From positions 1,860,001 to 1,924,000 of the forward strand of contig NZ_CP021358.1 in assembly GCF_002157205.1 (NCBI RefSeq): a DNA stretch of 64,000 nucleotides, in the 5' to 3' direction. Source of the DNA: Kushneria marisflavi (GTDB taxonomy: Bacteria > Pseudomonadota > Gammaproteobacteria > Pseudomonadales > Halomonadaceae). Below the pieces are notes generated by a model. The model did not search any database, had not been told where the DNA came from, and saw nothing but the letters and a program-made list of their open reading frames with translations. Made by a program: the position numbers and the translations under genes. Positions 35,423 to 45,600 of the stretch are shown piece after piece; position 1 is the stretch's first letter; the number at the start of each line of letters is the position of its first letter.

Positions 35423-36499
35423 ATGGCCGAATTCTCTAATACCTTTCCCGCGGCACGCGGTGTTCAGTCTGGAAGACCCTGCTATGTAGCGATGTGTCCG
35501 CTTCGCTTGATACCGAAAATTTTTATTTTTGATGGGCAGGAGGTTCCTCCTGAGCTCAGGGCGCAACGGATTTTGAATCGCACTCGCATACCTGACATCG
35601 TGAGCTATCTGCTGGACAACCCTTCTGACTATACGCTTTCCGGCATCACTGCCTCTATAGACGGACAAGTGTCTTTTGAGCCCAGCACAGATACGGGCCC
35701 TGGGCAAAATCTCGGATTACTGTCCATTCCGATGGATGCCAAGATTTTGATCAACGATGGCCAGCATCGCCGTGAAGCGATTGTGCAGGCCATCGAGCAA
35801 AACCCCGAGCTTGGCTATGACAACATCCCTGTGCTTTTTTTCATCGATGATGGACTTAAAAGAAGTCAGCAAATGTTTGCTGATCTCAATAAACATGCCG
35901 TCCGTCCAAGTGATTCAATAAGCACTTTATATGATCATCGGGATTCTTTATCAGAACTCGCCAGATATGTCGTTAAAGAAGTAAAGGTTTTTTCCAGACT
36001 TACTGAAATGGAAAAATCAAGCATCTCCAATCGAAGCAGCAAATTCTTTACCCTTTCAGCCATAAAAAATGCGTCGAAGGCTTTATTGATGAAGGGGAAG
36101 CATGATCCCGTCACGGAAGAAGATCAAAGACTGGCAGTAGAGTTTTGGAATGCAGTTGCCGAGAACATGTCAGATTGGCAACTGGCCTTGGAAAAAAAGG
36201 TAGCAACTTGTGATCTGCGCGAGCAATACATTCATGCTCACGGTGTCATGTTGCAAGCCATGGGGCAAATAGGAGCACATCTTCTTTGCAAACCAAAACA
36301 GCAGTGGTGTGAAACTTTGAAGGGCCTGCAAAAAATCGATTGGGCTCGTGCGAACAGTGATTGGGAAGGGCGTGCAATGCATCATGGCCGCATTAGTAAA
36401 GCACGCAGCAGTGTGGTGCTCAGTGGCAACTACATCAAACAGCAGTTGGGTATGCCATTGACTCCTACCGAGCAGGAATATGAGGAGTCTTTTAAATGA
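35423..36499 (+). CDS. dndB: DNA phosphorothioation regulator/partner DndB
   Basis: A 358-residue protein with the DGQHR motif (residues 112-116 in LINDGQHRREAI) that defines the DndB family, a relative of the ParB/Srx and DUF262 folds. In other bacteria DndB represses dnd transcription and influences how many target sites are modified. The N-terminus is hydrophobic and beta-rich. GGAG lies six bases before the ATG at 35423. The stop overlaps the start of dndC by four bases (ATGA). Compared with flanking genes the codon usage is AT-richer, as throughout this island. Confidence 0.92.
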   Translation: MAEFSNTFPAARGVQSGRPCYVAMCPLRLIPKIFIFDGQEVPPELRAQRILNRTRIPDIVSYLLDNPSDYTLSGITASIDGQVSFEPSTDTGPGQNLGLLSIPMDAKILINDGQHRREAIVQAIEQNPELGYDNIPVLFFIDDGLKRSQQMFADLNKHAVRPSDSISTLYDHRDSLSELARYVVKEVKVFSRLTEMEKSSISNRSSKFFTLSAIKNASKALLMKGKHDPVTEEDQRLAVEFWNAVAENMSDWQLALEKKVATCDLREQYIHAHGVMLQAMGQIGAHLLCKPKQQWCETLKGLQKIDWARANSDWEGRAMHHGRISKARSSVVLSGNYIKQQLGMPLTPTEQEYEESFK

Positions 36500-38019
36500 C
36501 GGTCAAAGAAGAGAACTTTATTTTCCCCGATCATTTATCCATGATCCAGGATTATACAATTGCCGGCCGCCCGCTTGTGGATCTGGTTCGCGAAATTCAG
36601 ACCATCTATTGCTCGGATGACCGCCCCTGGATTATTGGTTTTAGTGGTGGCAAGGATTCAACCTGCATTCTGTCCCTTATCTATATGGCACTACTCCAGC
36701 TTCCAGATGATAAGCGTAAAAAGCATGTGTATGTTGTTTCTTCCGACACGCTGGTGGAAACCCCTGTCGTTGTCGATATGATTCAACGTGTCATCGATAC
36801 GATTAATGAGTCAGCGCCGCAGGAAAACCTGCCGATCAGTGCTCATAGCGTTGTACCAAAAACTGATCAGACTTTCTGGGTCAATTTATTGGGTCGTGGT
36901 TACCCCGCACCCAACCAGAGTTTTCGATGGTGCACCGAGCGCATGAAAATTCATCCTGTCAGTGAATTTATTCTTGATAAAGTCGCAAGGTTTGGCGAGG
37001 CCGTGGTTGTTCTGGGCTCTCGTAGTCAGGAAAGTGCGTCTCGAGCTCAGGTTATTTCCAAGCATAAGATTGATGGCTCGGCGCTTAGCCGCCATACCTC
37101 CTTGCCTAATGCCTATACCTACATGCCGATCGAGAACTGGTCAGCAGATGAAGTATGGATGTATTTGATGAGTGCTCCCTGCCCCTGGGGCGGCTCCAAC
37201 AGAGAGCTTCTGGAACTTTACAAGGGATCAAACCAGGGCGAGTGCCCAATCGTCATCGACAAGAGCACACCTTCCTGCGGTAATAGCCGCTTCGGCTGCT
37301 GGACATGCACCGTAGTGACTGATGACAAGGCACTCCATGGACTGATCGAATCAGGCGCCAGCTGGATGACGCCGCTGCTGGCCTTCAGGAACAAGCTCTA
37401 CCAGTCTCGTCAGCCTGAAAATTCCGAAGAGTATCGCAACTTTCGTCGGCGAACCGGGCGTGTTACGTATAACTCGGGCGATATAAGCGATGACAGCGTC
37501 CAGGAAGTACGCCACATACCGGGGCCTTATTGGCTATCCAAACGTCAGGAGTTTCTGCATGAGCTACTGACCATCGAGAAAGGGATCAACGATGATGGTG
37601 AAGCCATCGAGCTGATCACGCGGCCAGAACTGCACATGATCAGAAGAGAATGGCTGAGAGACCCCAATGAACCCGACTGGGAAGATTCTCTCCCGGGCAT
37701 CTATCGAGCAGTCTACGGTGAAGACCTGGATTGGGTAGAAGACGATGCTGGCGCGTTTACACGGGCCGACTCGGAAACGCTGGAACATCTTTCTGAAAAG
37801 TACGGCGTACCTGCTGCACTTATCCGCAAGATGCTCGAAGCTGAACTTCAGGTCTCTGGGCTTGGCAATCGACGAGGAATCCTGAACAGCCTTGAAAGCA
37901 TTCTCCAAAGAGACTGGGAAGACCTTGAGGTCATCAATGAACGCAATCACTCCCTTCGTAAACGTGGCAAGACCTACGCTGAAGAAGTGAAAGAAGAATT
38001 TTCAGAGTTCCTGCATTAA
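36496..38019 (+). CDS. dndC: Phosphorothioation sulfurtransferase DndC
   Basis: A 507-residue member of the PAPS-reductase/ATP-pyrophosphatase family. The PP-loop is SGGKDS (residues 50-55). Cysteines Cys146 (RWCTER), Cys261, Cys268 and Cys271 (CGNSRFGCWTC) are the probable ligands of the [4Fe-4S] cluster known for DndC. It activates the DNA phosphate with ATP and hands over sulfur during replacement of a non-bridging oxygen. The C-terminal ~150 residues are helical. It overlaps dndB by four bases and dndD by one (TAATG), so the four genes are translationally coupled. Confidence 0.95.
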   Translation: MTVKEENFIFPDHLSMIQDYTIAGRPLVDLVREIQTIYCSDDRPWIIGFSGGKDSTCILSLIYMALLQLPDDKRKKHVYVVSSDTLVETPVVVDMIQRVIDTINESAPQENLPISAHSVVPKTDQTFWVNLLGRGYPAPNQSFRWCTERMKIHPVSEFILDKVARFGEAVVVLGSRSQESASRAQVISKHKIDGSALSRHTSLPNAYTYMPIENWSADEVWMYLMSAPCPWGGSNRELLELYKGSNQGECPIVIDKSTPSCGNSRFGCWTCTVVTDDKALHGLIESGASWMTPLLAFRNKLYQSRQPENSEEYRNFRRRTGRVTYNSGDISDDSVQEVRHIPGPYWLSKRQEFLHELLTIEKGINDDGEAIELITRPELHMIRREWLRDPNEPDWEDSLPGIYRAVYGEDLDWVEDDAGAFTRADSETLEHLSEKYGVPAALIRKMLEAELQVSGLGNRRGILNSLESILQRDWEDLEVINERNHSLRKRGKTYAEEVKEEFSEFLH

Positions 38020-40013
38020 TGCTTATTAAAGAGCTTACGCTGACCGATTTTCGGGTTTACGAAGGCGTGAATCATTTCAATCTTTGCCCGGAAAAACATG
38101 ACGGCAAATTGCGCCCCATCATTCTCTTTGGCGGTCTCAACGGCGCAGGAAAAACCAGCATCCTTCTAGGGATCAGGCTTGCCCTGTACGGAAAGCTGTG
38201 TCTAGGCTCTGCCGTTTCACAAAGGCGTTACGATGAATTTTTACTGGAGGCATTGCACCACTCTCGCGCAACGGGGCGCTCAGCCAACACGGCAGCCGTT
38301 GAGCTGACGTTTACCTATGCAAAGCTAGGCACCGAGAACCAGTACCATGTGAAGCGTGAATGGGAGCGGCGCAGTAACGGCGTCAAGGAATCCCTGACCA
38401 TCCATGAAAACGAGGCGCCGATAAAGGGACTAAACCAGGAACAGGCTCAAAATTTTTTGAATGAGCTGATTCCTGCCGGCGTGTCAGACCTTTTCTTCTT
38501 CGACGGAGAGAAAATCGCCCAGCTGGCCGATGATACGGGCGGTGCCGCACTGGAGCAGTCGATCAAGAAACTGCTGGGTCTGGATGTCGTCGAGCGGCTT
38601 GCCGGTGACCTGACCGTTTTAAACCGGAATCTGACCAAACGCTCTTCAGCCCAGGAAATCCAATCGAAAATCGATTCGGAGCAATCCAGCCTTGAGCGTT
38701 GTAGAGCACAGATTGAGTCTGTACGTCAGAAGATAAACACGCTTTATGTGCAGCGTGCAGAAACACAGGAGCACGCCAACAGGCTTCAAAAGGACATCGA
38801 CGACCGTGGCGGCCATTTTTCTGCGCCTCGAAAACAGCTTGAATCCAGACTTGTAGAGCTGCAGGGAGAACGGGACAGAATCGTTTCCAGAATCAATATC
38901 CTGATGTCTGACGCTGCACCTCTCGCATTGGCAGAAGCCTTTTGCGCCAGAACCGAGAGCCAGATTGAGAACGACCTTAACCTTCAAACCCTTCATCGTG
39001 AACGCAGGCTTTACGACGAGTATCGGACTCAACTGGCAGGTTCGCTTGATTCAAGGTTATCCGCTGACGCGTTAGCCGTTGTTCTGGAAGAACTGGATAA
39101 CCTTGGCCAGGCGACATCGGGCCTTGAAAACCAACACCCCGTTCATGATGTTACATCCTCTCAAGCCAGCCAACTTTTCTCTGTGTTTCGTGAAGCTCGA
39201 AAGCAGAAGGACGATGTGGTGGCGTTATTTGAAGCTCTGGAAAAGGTTGAAACAGATCTCGACGAGATAGGGGCGTCACTTGCTCGAGCACCGGATGATT
39301 TACTAATCGCGAGCGATTTCGAAAATCTGCAACAGCTGCAACAAACGCTTGGCCGTCTGAATGCTGAGATTGACACGCTTCGTAACCAAGGCAGGGAAAC
39401 TGCCAATGAGGCGGTTGAGAGCGCTCGACGGCTCGACCGTCTTTATGAAGAAGCTGCGAAATCGGGCGACCAAAAGCGAGTGTTTGACTACATCAATAAT
39501 GCCAGCGGTCTCCTCACGGATTACGTAGGACAAACCGCCACCGCGAAAATTCGTGATCTTGAGACACAATTTACCGATTGCTTTGCAAAGCTCTCCCGGA
39601 AAAACGATCTGGATCTGCAAATCCGTATCGACACCAGTACGTTCCATGTGAGTCTTCTCACAGACAATGGCAAAACCATTGCCAAGGATGAACTCTCAGC
39701 CGGCGAAAAGCAGATTTTTGCCATTTCAATGCTTGAAGCCCTGGCCAAAACCTCCGGACGTCAGCTCCCCATGATTGTGGATACACCATTGGGCAGGCTG
39801 GATTCAGAGCATCGCGCCAGACTTGTGGAAGGGTACTTCCCGGTGGCAAGCCATCAAATGATCATTCTCTCGACCGACACGGAAGTCGATGAGTCGTTCT
39901 ATTCAGTGCTGTCTCCGGATATTTCCAGAGCCTACAAGCTTGAATACGACTCGGCGGCAGGCGCGACCAGAGCTTATGAAGGCTATTTCTGGCAAGAGCA
40001 GGAGGCCCACTAA
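38019..40013 (+). CDS. dndD: SMC/Rad50-like ATPase DndD
   Basis: A 664-residue ATPase with the split nucleotide-binding domain of SMC/Rad50 proteins. Walker A GLNGAGKT is at residues 39-46 and the QTLGLDVV-like Q-loop region near 180-190. Two long coiled-coil stretches (about 200-280 and 430-520) flank a hinge. The C-terminal signature is ELSAGEKQIFAISMLEAL, followed by Walker B MIVDTPLGRLDSEHR. DndD is thought to provide ATP-driven DNA remodelling or nicking in the modification complex with DndC and DndE. Start and stop both overlap neighbouring genes by one base. Confidence 0.94.
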   Translation: MLIKELTLTDFRVYEGVNHFNLCPEKHDGKLRPIILFGGLNGAGKTSILLGIRLALYGKLCLGSAVSQRRYDEFLLEALHHSRATGRSANTAAVELTFTYAKLGTENQYHVKREWERRSNGVKESLTIHENEAPIKGLNQEQAQNFLNELIPAGVSDLFFFDGEKIAQLADDTGGAALEQSIKKLLGLDVVERLAGDLTVLNRNLTKRSSAQEIQSKIDSEQSSLERCRAQIESVRQKINTLYVQRAETQEHANRLQKDIDDRGGHFSAPRKQLESRLVELQGERDRIVSRINILMSDAAPLALAEAFCARTESQIENDLNLQTLHRERRLYDEYRTQLAGSLDSRLSADALAVVLEELDNLGQATSGLENQHPVHDVTSSQASQLFSVFREARKQKDDVVALFEALEKVETDLDEIGASLARAPDDLLIASDFENLQQLQQTLGRLNAEIDTLRNQGRETANEAVESARRLDRLYEEAAKSGDQKRVFDYINNASGLLTDYVGQTATAKIRDLETQFTDCFAKLSRKNDLDLQIRIDTSTFHVSLLTDNGKTIAKDELSAGEKQIFAISMLEALAKTSGRQLPMIVDTPLGRLDSEHRARLVEGYFPVASHQMIILSTDTEVDESFYSVLSPDISRAYKLEYDSAAGATRAYEGYFWQEQEAH

Positions 40014-40372
40014 TGTTTCCTTCTCGAATTCAGTTGAGCAAGAAAACATGGGACCGTCTGCAGTACATGCAGACGAAAACGCGCCTGACCCCTAACGTGC
40101 TGGCACGCACGGCGATCGCGCTGGCACTGCGCGATACACATACGGCGACCATCAATGAAAACAAGCCTGAGCAAACGCATGTGATTAACCGCGACGTGTT
40201 GTTTGGCGATCAGGCAAATGTGTATGAAGCTTTGATTCGGCAGTTCTGTGCCGAGCAAAACATTGATGCTGATGTTCAGGATATTGTTCGGTCATTGATT
40301 GATGTGGGTTTGCATAAAATGGGGCATACCAAGAATTCGCTAGACTTAAAAGAGCTGTACTCTAAAAAATAA
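40013..40372 (+). CDS. dndE: DNA-binding protein DndE
   Basis: A 119-residue small helical protein matching the DndE family: PSRIQLSKKTWDRLQYMQTK at the N-terminus, LTPNVLARTAIALALRD in the middle, and RDVLFGDQANVYEALIRQF later. DndE binds nicked double-stranded DNA and forms multimers in the modification complex. It is the last gene of the dndBCDE operon; 66 bases separate it from the convergent channel gene. dndA, the cysteine desulfurase that normally supplies sulfur, is not in the window; a chromosomal IscS could replace it, as in E. coli. Confidence 0.92.
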   Translation: MFPSRIQLSKKTWDRLQYMQTKTRLTPNVLARTAIALALRDTHTATINENKPEQTHVINRDVLFGDQANVYEALIRQFCAEQNIDADVQDIVRSLIDVGLHKMGHTKNSLDLKELYSKK

Positions 40373-40387
40373 TTCAAGTTACACAAT

Positions 40388-40432
40388 TGAGAGGGCTTCA
40401 TATATTCTATGTGAAAATTATGAAGCTCTCAA
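40388..40432. terminator. Candidate bidirectional terminator between dndE and the channel gene
   Basis: TTGAGAG-GG-CTTCATA (40388-40403) pairs with TATGAAG-C-TCTCAA (40419-40432). There is only a short A/T run on either side, so strength is uncertain, but position between two convergent operons fits a terminator. Confidence 0.5.
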
Positions 40433-40438
40433 AAGCTA

Positions 40439-41548
40439 CTAAACTCTAGCATAACGCCTAACAACAGTAACCATAAACAAACTTGTATAGAGCAAGCCTA
40501 AAACTGCTAAAAACCCGGAAGCGATTTTTCCGAAAGGGTTTAGTGGAGTGATATCTCCATAACCAAGAGTGGTAAATGTAACAACTGTGTAATAAAAACA
40601 ATTTAGCAACCTAGCCAGATAGCCTTGCCCAAGATTTTCACTGGAAAGGAAGAAACAAAAAACCGCCGTATATATGACCCATACAAATAAAATATTCCAT
40701 GCTACTTTACTAGGGCTTTCACCGTAATTGGATGTTATTTTATAAAGAAACAACACTAGCTTTGATGGTCTGTTCGAAGATTTATACTCTAGATCCTTTT
40801 CTTGTAGGAAAACTTTTGATGCAGCATCATGATCACCAATCATTTGATACTGAGTTCGAGCGTTTTTCAAGATTTGATGCTTACGCTTTGGATCATGATC
40901 AACTAGAGACTCAGCCGACCTTTCAAAATATTGAGCAGCTTCTCGAAACTTAGATATTCTTTGATAGTGATAGGCGGCTTCGTATAAGCTATCGCACACT
41001 TTGTCTTTGAGTTCTGCCTCATTTGCGGCTTCAGATGCATTAATCCACAACTGGATTCGCTCATAATCCGGAATATCATTATTTAATTCCCCGCACTTCG
41101 CCAGCCTGAATGCGCACTTGTACTTTGACTCGGCTAACCTAGTTGCTGCAAGCCGTGCGTAAAGGCTCTTCAAAGAATCGAAATGATCGGGAGAAAGATT
41201 AAAAGCCTCAAGATCCAGAAGTTCAATGTCGTCTGGGTTCAAGATATTCTCTTCTAACATCTCAAGGTCAAGACTAAAATCGCTTCCAGAGGACTCTGTA
41301 GCTGAGTCCGATTTAATCCACTTTCCATTGGCAAGAACTTTTATTCCTGCTTGAGTTCTTAACCAACCTTGGAAATCATCGAACTGGTCCGTTACGAATT
41401 GATCGATATCTTCAAACTCTAGGTCTTGAAAATAATCCTCTCGATTCTCTAAAACAAAGTCTTGCAAGAAGTCTAAGCCTATAATCTTCTCTTCTTTTTC
41501 TAAATCATTAAGCAAGCTTTCTATTGCAGCTTCATACCATTCATTCAT
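40439..41548 (-). CDS. Helical-repeat protein with C-terminal two-TM potassium channel
   Basis: A 369-residue protein. Residues 1-60 are acidic and helical. About 120-255 form TPR-like helical repeats (SLYEAAYHYQRISKFREAAQ, then YFERSAESL). The C-terminus is a two-helix ion channel: TM1 ~283-301, pore helix with filter TTLGYGD (326-332), TM2 ~342-362, ending in a short basic tail. The filter is that of K+ channels. The soluble part thus sits in the cytoplasm before the pore, opposite to RCK-gated channels. The gene overlaps the ParB-like gene by four bases, so it is the last gene of the dptFGH operon. It could depolarise the cell when triggered; that is inference. Confidence 0.8.
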   Translation of the reverse strand: MNEWYEAAIESLLNDLEKEEKIIGLDFLQDFVLENREDYFQDLEFEDIDQFVTDQFDDFQGWLRTQAGIKVLANGKWIKSDSATESSGSDFSLDLEMLEENILNPDDIELLDLEAFNLSPDHFDSLKSLYARLAATRLAESKYKCAFRLAKCGELNNDIPDYERIQLWINASEAANEAELKDKVCDSLYEAAYHYQRISKFREAAQYFERSAESLVDHDPKRKHQILKNARTQYQMIGDHDAASKVFLQEKDLEYKSSNRPSKLVLFLYKITSNYGESPSKVAWNILFVWVIYTAVFCFFLSSENLGQGYLARLLNCFYYTVVTFTTLGYGDITPLNPFGKIASGFLAVLGLLYTSLFMVTVVRRYARV

Positions 41549-42615
41549 TGCTGTCTGCTCTCTCTTTCTAGCAGGCCCTCTAACTTAGCCCTTAAATCTT
41601 CAAACAAGTCCAGCTCAATTCTTGAAGGGTTAGTAGCCTTCTCGACATGAGTGATAAAAGATTTTATTTTCTTGATTCGCTTTTCGGCATCGTAATCATA
41701 ATCGACTTCATCTAGAAGAACCCCGGACTCCAGCTGGCTCCTAACTTCATTTATTGAAATGTTCTTGGCAAAATTTCTTAATTCAGAGGGGTTTTTTATT
41801 TCAAGATCTCCATGATGTTTTTGTGTTATCGCATCATAAATTCTATGTAAGTTTTTTTGATTTTCGAAAACTCCTTTTTCTGAATTCCAGCCGAGCCATT
41901 CAATCTTAAAATATTTGTTGCCCCCTACCATTTCAGAAAACAGCGAAAATAACTTGGAATCCGCACTTGCCATGTATTTGGGATCGCGTTTCATCTGCAT
42001 AAATGCTTGGAAGCCTTGGTGACGACGCTGTACCTCTGCCGGCCTCATACCTAATAACGTACCTATTTCTTTATAGTCTTGGCCCGACTCCACCATATCG
42101 GTGATTAACTTGGCACTTTGATAGCCACCCCACTGGCGAGGTCCGGAAACATGCCGAATCCCCATCAGTCTGTAAGAATGATCTTTAATTTCTTCTGGGG
42201 ATCCTTCAACCAATATAACATTTATGTTTTTATATTTTTCTTTTAACTGTTCAGGGAAGTTTTCGAAGAACTCCTCCTCCCGGTGATCGTAGTACTCTGA
42301 AATCAGAGACTTGAATGCAGCGACCCTTCTATTTCCTTCAATTACTAAAAACTCCTTCTTTTTACTGCCCTCCGACCTGTCGTCTAATTCTTTTACAACA
42401 ATTTTATCCACTTCCAGAAATCCATTTCTAAGTATGGAAGTTTCGAGATCAGAGATATTTTCTTTAATAAGCCTCTGTTGGGTTTCGGCTTGCATACGAA
42501 CGATTTGCTCAGCTGTCAATTCGTTATGCTCTGAGCCATCGTTAAGCCGATAGTTATTTGGGTCCAGCATCAACTGGCCCAAACTAACGGTTATCTCTTT
42601 AGTTCTAATAGTCAT
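41545..42615 (-). CDS. ParB-like domain protein encoded with dptFGH
   Basis: A 356-residue protein of the ParB/Srx superfamily. DPNNYR (18-23) and VIEGNRRVAAFKSL (with EGNRR at 93-97) correspond to the N-terminal ParB nucleotide-binding motifs. GIRHVSGPRQWGGYQSAKLI (153-172) matches the next ParB box, and 178-205 resemble its helix-turn-helix (YKEIGTLLGMRPAEVQRRHQ). The C-terminal ~130 residues are helical and unknown. The EGNRR position corresponds to DGQHR in DndB and DGQQR in SspE, both connected with phosphorothioate systems. ATG 42615 is 17 bases after the dptH stop; the next gene overlaps by four bases. Confidence 0.75.
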   Translation of the reverse strand: MTIRTKEITVSLGQLMLDPNNYRLNDGSEHNELTAEQIVRMQAETQQRLIKENISDLETSILRNGFLEVDKIVVKELDDRSEGSKKKEFLVIEGNRRVAAFKSLISEYYDHREEEFFENFPEQLKEKYKNINVILVEGSPEEIKDHSYRLMGIRHVSGPRQWGGYQSAKLITDMVESGQDYKEIGTLLGMRPAEVQRRHQGFQAFMQMKRDPKYMASADSKLFSLFSEMVGGNKYFKIEWLGWNSEKGVFENQKNLHRIYDAITQKHHGDLEIKNPSELRNFAKNISINEVRSQLESGVLLDEVDYDYDAEKRIKKIKSFITHVEKATNPSRIELDLFEDLRAKLEGLLERESRQQ

Positions 42616-42631
42616 CAACAATGCCTGTAAC

Positions 42632-45600
42632 TTAGTTTAACTCAAGAAATTCCCAGAAAGCTAAATCTTTAATCTTAGATACTTTCTTTTTACCATCGAT
42701 ATATAAGCTATAATGCTTTTCAAGCTTACGAATCTCACCCATATGAAACTCCTCACTCTGCTTGCTAGGAGTGTTAAAAATGGCTTTAATCTCTTGTGAT
42801 TTTATATTGGCAACCTGATGAATCACCCATGACAAAATTAGAGTGGAATAATCGTTGTCACCGGTCTTGAAATGCGTCAGTTCCTGTGTTGAAAGGATGG
42901 TGCCTACCCCAAACTCTCGACCTTCTTTAAGAATTTTCTTCAGGCTATCGAAATCCTGTGACATGAAGTTATCGGCTTCATCGACCAGAATCATCTTGGA
43001 AATCTGACGAAGACTACCCTCCAGCCTTGAGCTGCCCTGCTGGTGCATCTGGGTGTAAAACAGATCCAGCGTTAACGCGACCACCAGATTCTGAATACTT
43101 GGATCGTAACCGGATAGGTTGATAACGGTGACGCCATCGACAAGGTCATAAAGTGACTGCGTCTTGCGGGTATCCGGCTCAAAGATTTCGAACCCGATCA
43201 GATCATCCAGAGCCGCATAGAGAGAATCCTGCTCGACCTTCTCCTGCGACTGAAACACTTCCCATATGTCGGCAAGCGTTGGGGCTGGTTTGACCCAGGT
43301 CGAAGAATCCTGAGGATATATTCCGGCCGCTTCATAGGCGTCCATCACCAGCGTACGCACCTTGTTCTGCTGACGTGGGCCAAGCCCAAATGCTTTGGCG
43401 ATGGTAGTGCGGAACAGGTTGGCCGTATGCATCGGCTGCATAGGACGGTTGCCAAATACCGCGAATGGGTTGAAGGGCAAATGAAATAGGTCAAATACCT
43501 TGGCATTGGTGGCTGCTACAAAGTCATCCTTAACGTAATCGGCCTTGTAGTCGAAGATCAGAATGCCGATATCAGTACCGCCAACATTGTTGTGCTGGTT
43601 ATGGACCAGTTGAGTGATCAACGACTTGGTAAACTGGGTTTTACCAGTCCCCATAGTGCCAATGATGCCGGTATTGGTATTGAACAGCTTCTCGGTATTG
43701 GTGGGCTCCCAGATAACAGGCTGTTGGGTCTGAACGTCGGTGCCAAACTGCACGGTCAAAGGCTGAGTTAATTCAGACTTCGTCTCCAGGGCCGTTTCAG
43801 TTGTTTCGCTCTCGACCGTAGAGTTATCGTTCTCATCATATGCCGCAGGTTCATCGCCGAAAAGAATTGTTTGAATGCCGCCGAGGCCCTCTTGTTCAGG
43901 CATGTCCTCATTACCCTGATGTTGAGTGCCAAGCATGTACTTCTTGGGGATCCGTAAGGACCTGCCTTCCAGAATATTTCTCTTCAATACCTGATACGAA
44001 GTATGGATCAGGGTATCCATCATGCTGATGGGGATCTCTACTTTCAGCACGCCGTCGCTTTCCTCGTAGCTTTCAGAGAAACACGCATCGCTATTAATCA
44101 ACGCGACAACCATGCCATCAGGATAATCGGTCAATTGCCCTATGCTATAGGTGCCGTCCAGCCATGTTTCTCGCTCGTCAAGAAAACTATCGAAATGGGT
44201 GTTATCGAACACCTCGTAAAGCTGATATTTTTCGACCTGTAGCAAAATCTGTCGAATAAAAAGGCCTCTAAACAGTCGGCCTGCCAGATTGTCCTGACCA
44301 AGAATGGTTTCCATGTAGTGTTTGAGTTCAAGTGCTTGCGTGCAGGCTTTTCTGAAATCCGGACGGCTACCGGCCTTGGCTTCAACAGGTAGCAGATAAA
44401 GCTTCCCGTTTTTGAAACCGGCGAACAGGATGTCATCTGAAATCGGCCCATGTCTGGAGCTAGAGTTACGACGGGAAAAGTCGGACTCACTCATGGCCAA
44501 ACCGATGTTGCCTGCAACCCGAATCATCTCGGCAACTGACAATGGCACCCAGCAGATATCAGACTGGGATAACATGATAGCCACCGTCTTATAGGAAGCT
44601 ATTACACCCTGTTTGCCCAGTTCCTCTCGATGCGGGTCGCTCACCATCTGCAACAGCCACTCGCCATTGAAGGCGTTGAACTCGCGAATCAGGCTTTCAC
44701 CGGCGTTGCCCAATACGCTCTTGTAGAGGTTGGACTGCTTGGTCACAGTGATAGCGTCGTACCCGGAAGAGCTGGTGTACTGATCCGAGTAGTGAATCAG
44801 GATGATGTCGCTACTACCCTGAAAAAAGTCCAGCGTTACTTTTGGGTCGATAATGGTGACCCATATTGAGCTGTCATAGGACCGCTCAAGCTGCTCCCTG
44901 ACTGAGGTGCTGACGGATAAACGAATAGCAGAATTGTTGTCATAGGCGTCTCCACTAACGATGGATGGCCGCCAGAGTCGGCTGAACCCTTTAGCAACCA
45001 TAAGGTGAGGTTTGTCCGAGCAATCAACACCTTTCATCCCCAAGCCAGTGAAATAAAACTCGTTTTCCTTGAGTGAGGATTCTCCCGCCAGGAGGCCGCC
45101 ACACGACATGCCGGAAATATGCTCATCAACATCATTATTGCGCGGGTCAACCAACTGGTTGTTTCTGAAAAAGCTCAGGTGAGCGTATTTCTGGCTATCA
45201 ACCTGACCGTTTCGAAATTTGCTGAAGCTTAGATGGGTGCGTAATACGTCCACGATCGTGTCGGCATTGCGTTTGGCTGCCCCTTTGTCCAGACCATATC
45301 GATTCTTGATCTCATCGTAGGTCGCCATCTCGGCAAAAAAATCGAACTCGGTATCGACTTCGTCATCGTCATACAGGTTGACATGAATGCGGCGGCCATC
45401 ATCGAGACGATCGTTATAGTAGGCGAGAATACCTCTGAAAAGTTCTCGATTCTCTGCATTATTGATAGAGTTAATGAGTATGGGCGCAGCGGGTACTTCT
45501 TCGAACAGCTTTTTGAAGGTCTCGACAAACTCTTCAATCTTGTGCCGAACCAGTTTGATGACATACTCAAAACTGGAGTCTTCCTTTGGAACTATTTCCA

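Noticed and set aside
40439..42621. Reading the ParB-like gene as a partition (parAB) locus
   Set aside because: There is no ParA gene, the protein lies in the dpt operon, and the chromosomal parS at 11904 is remote. A defence-associated ParB-fold protein is more likely.
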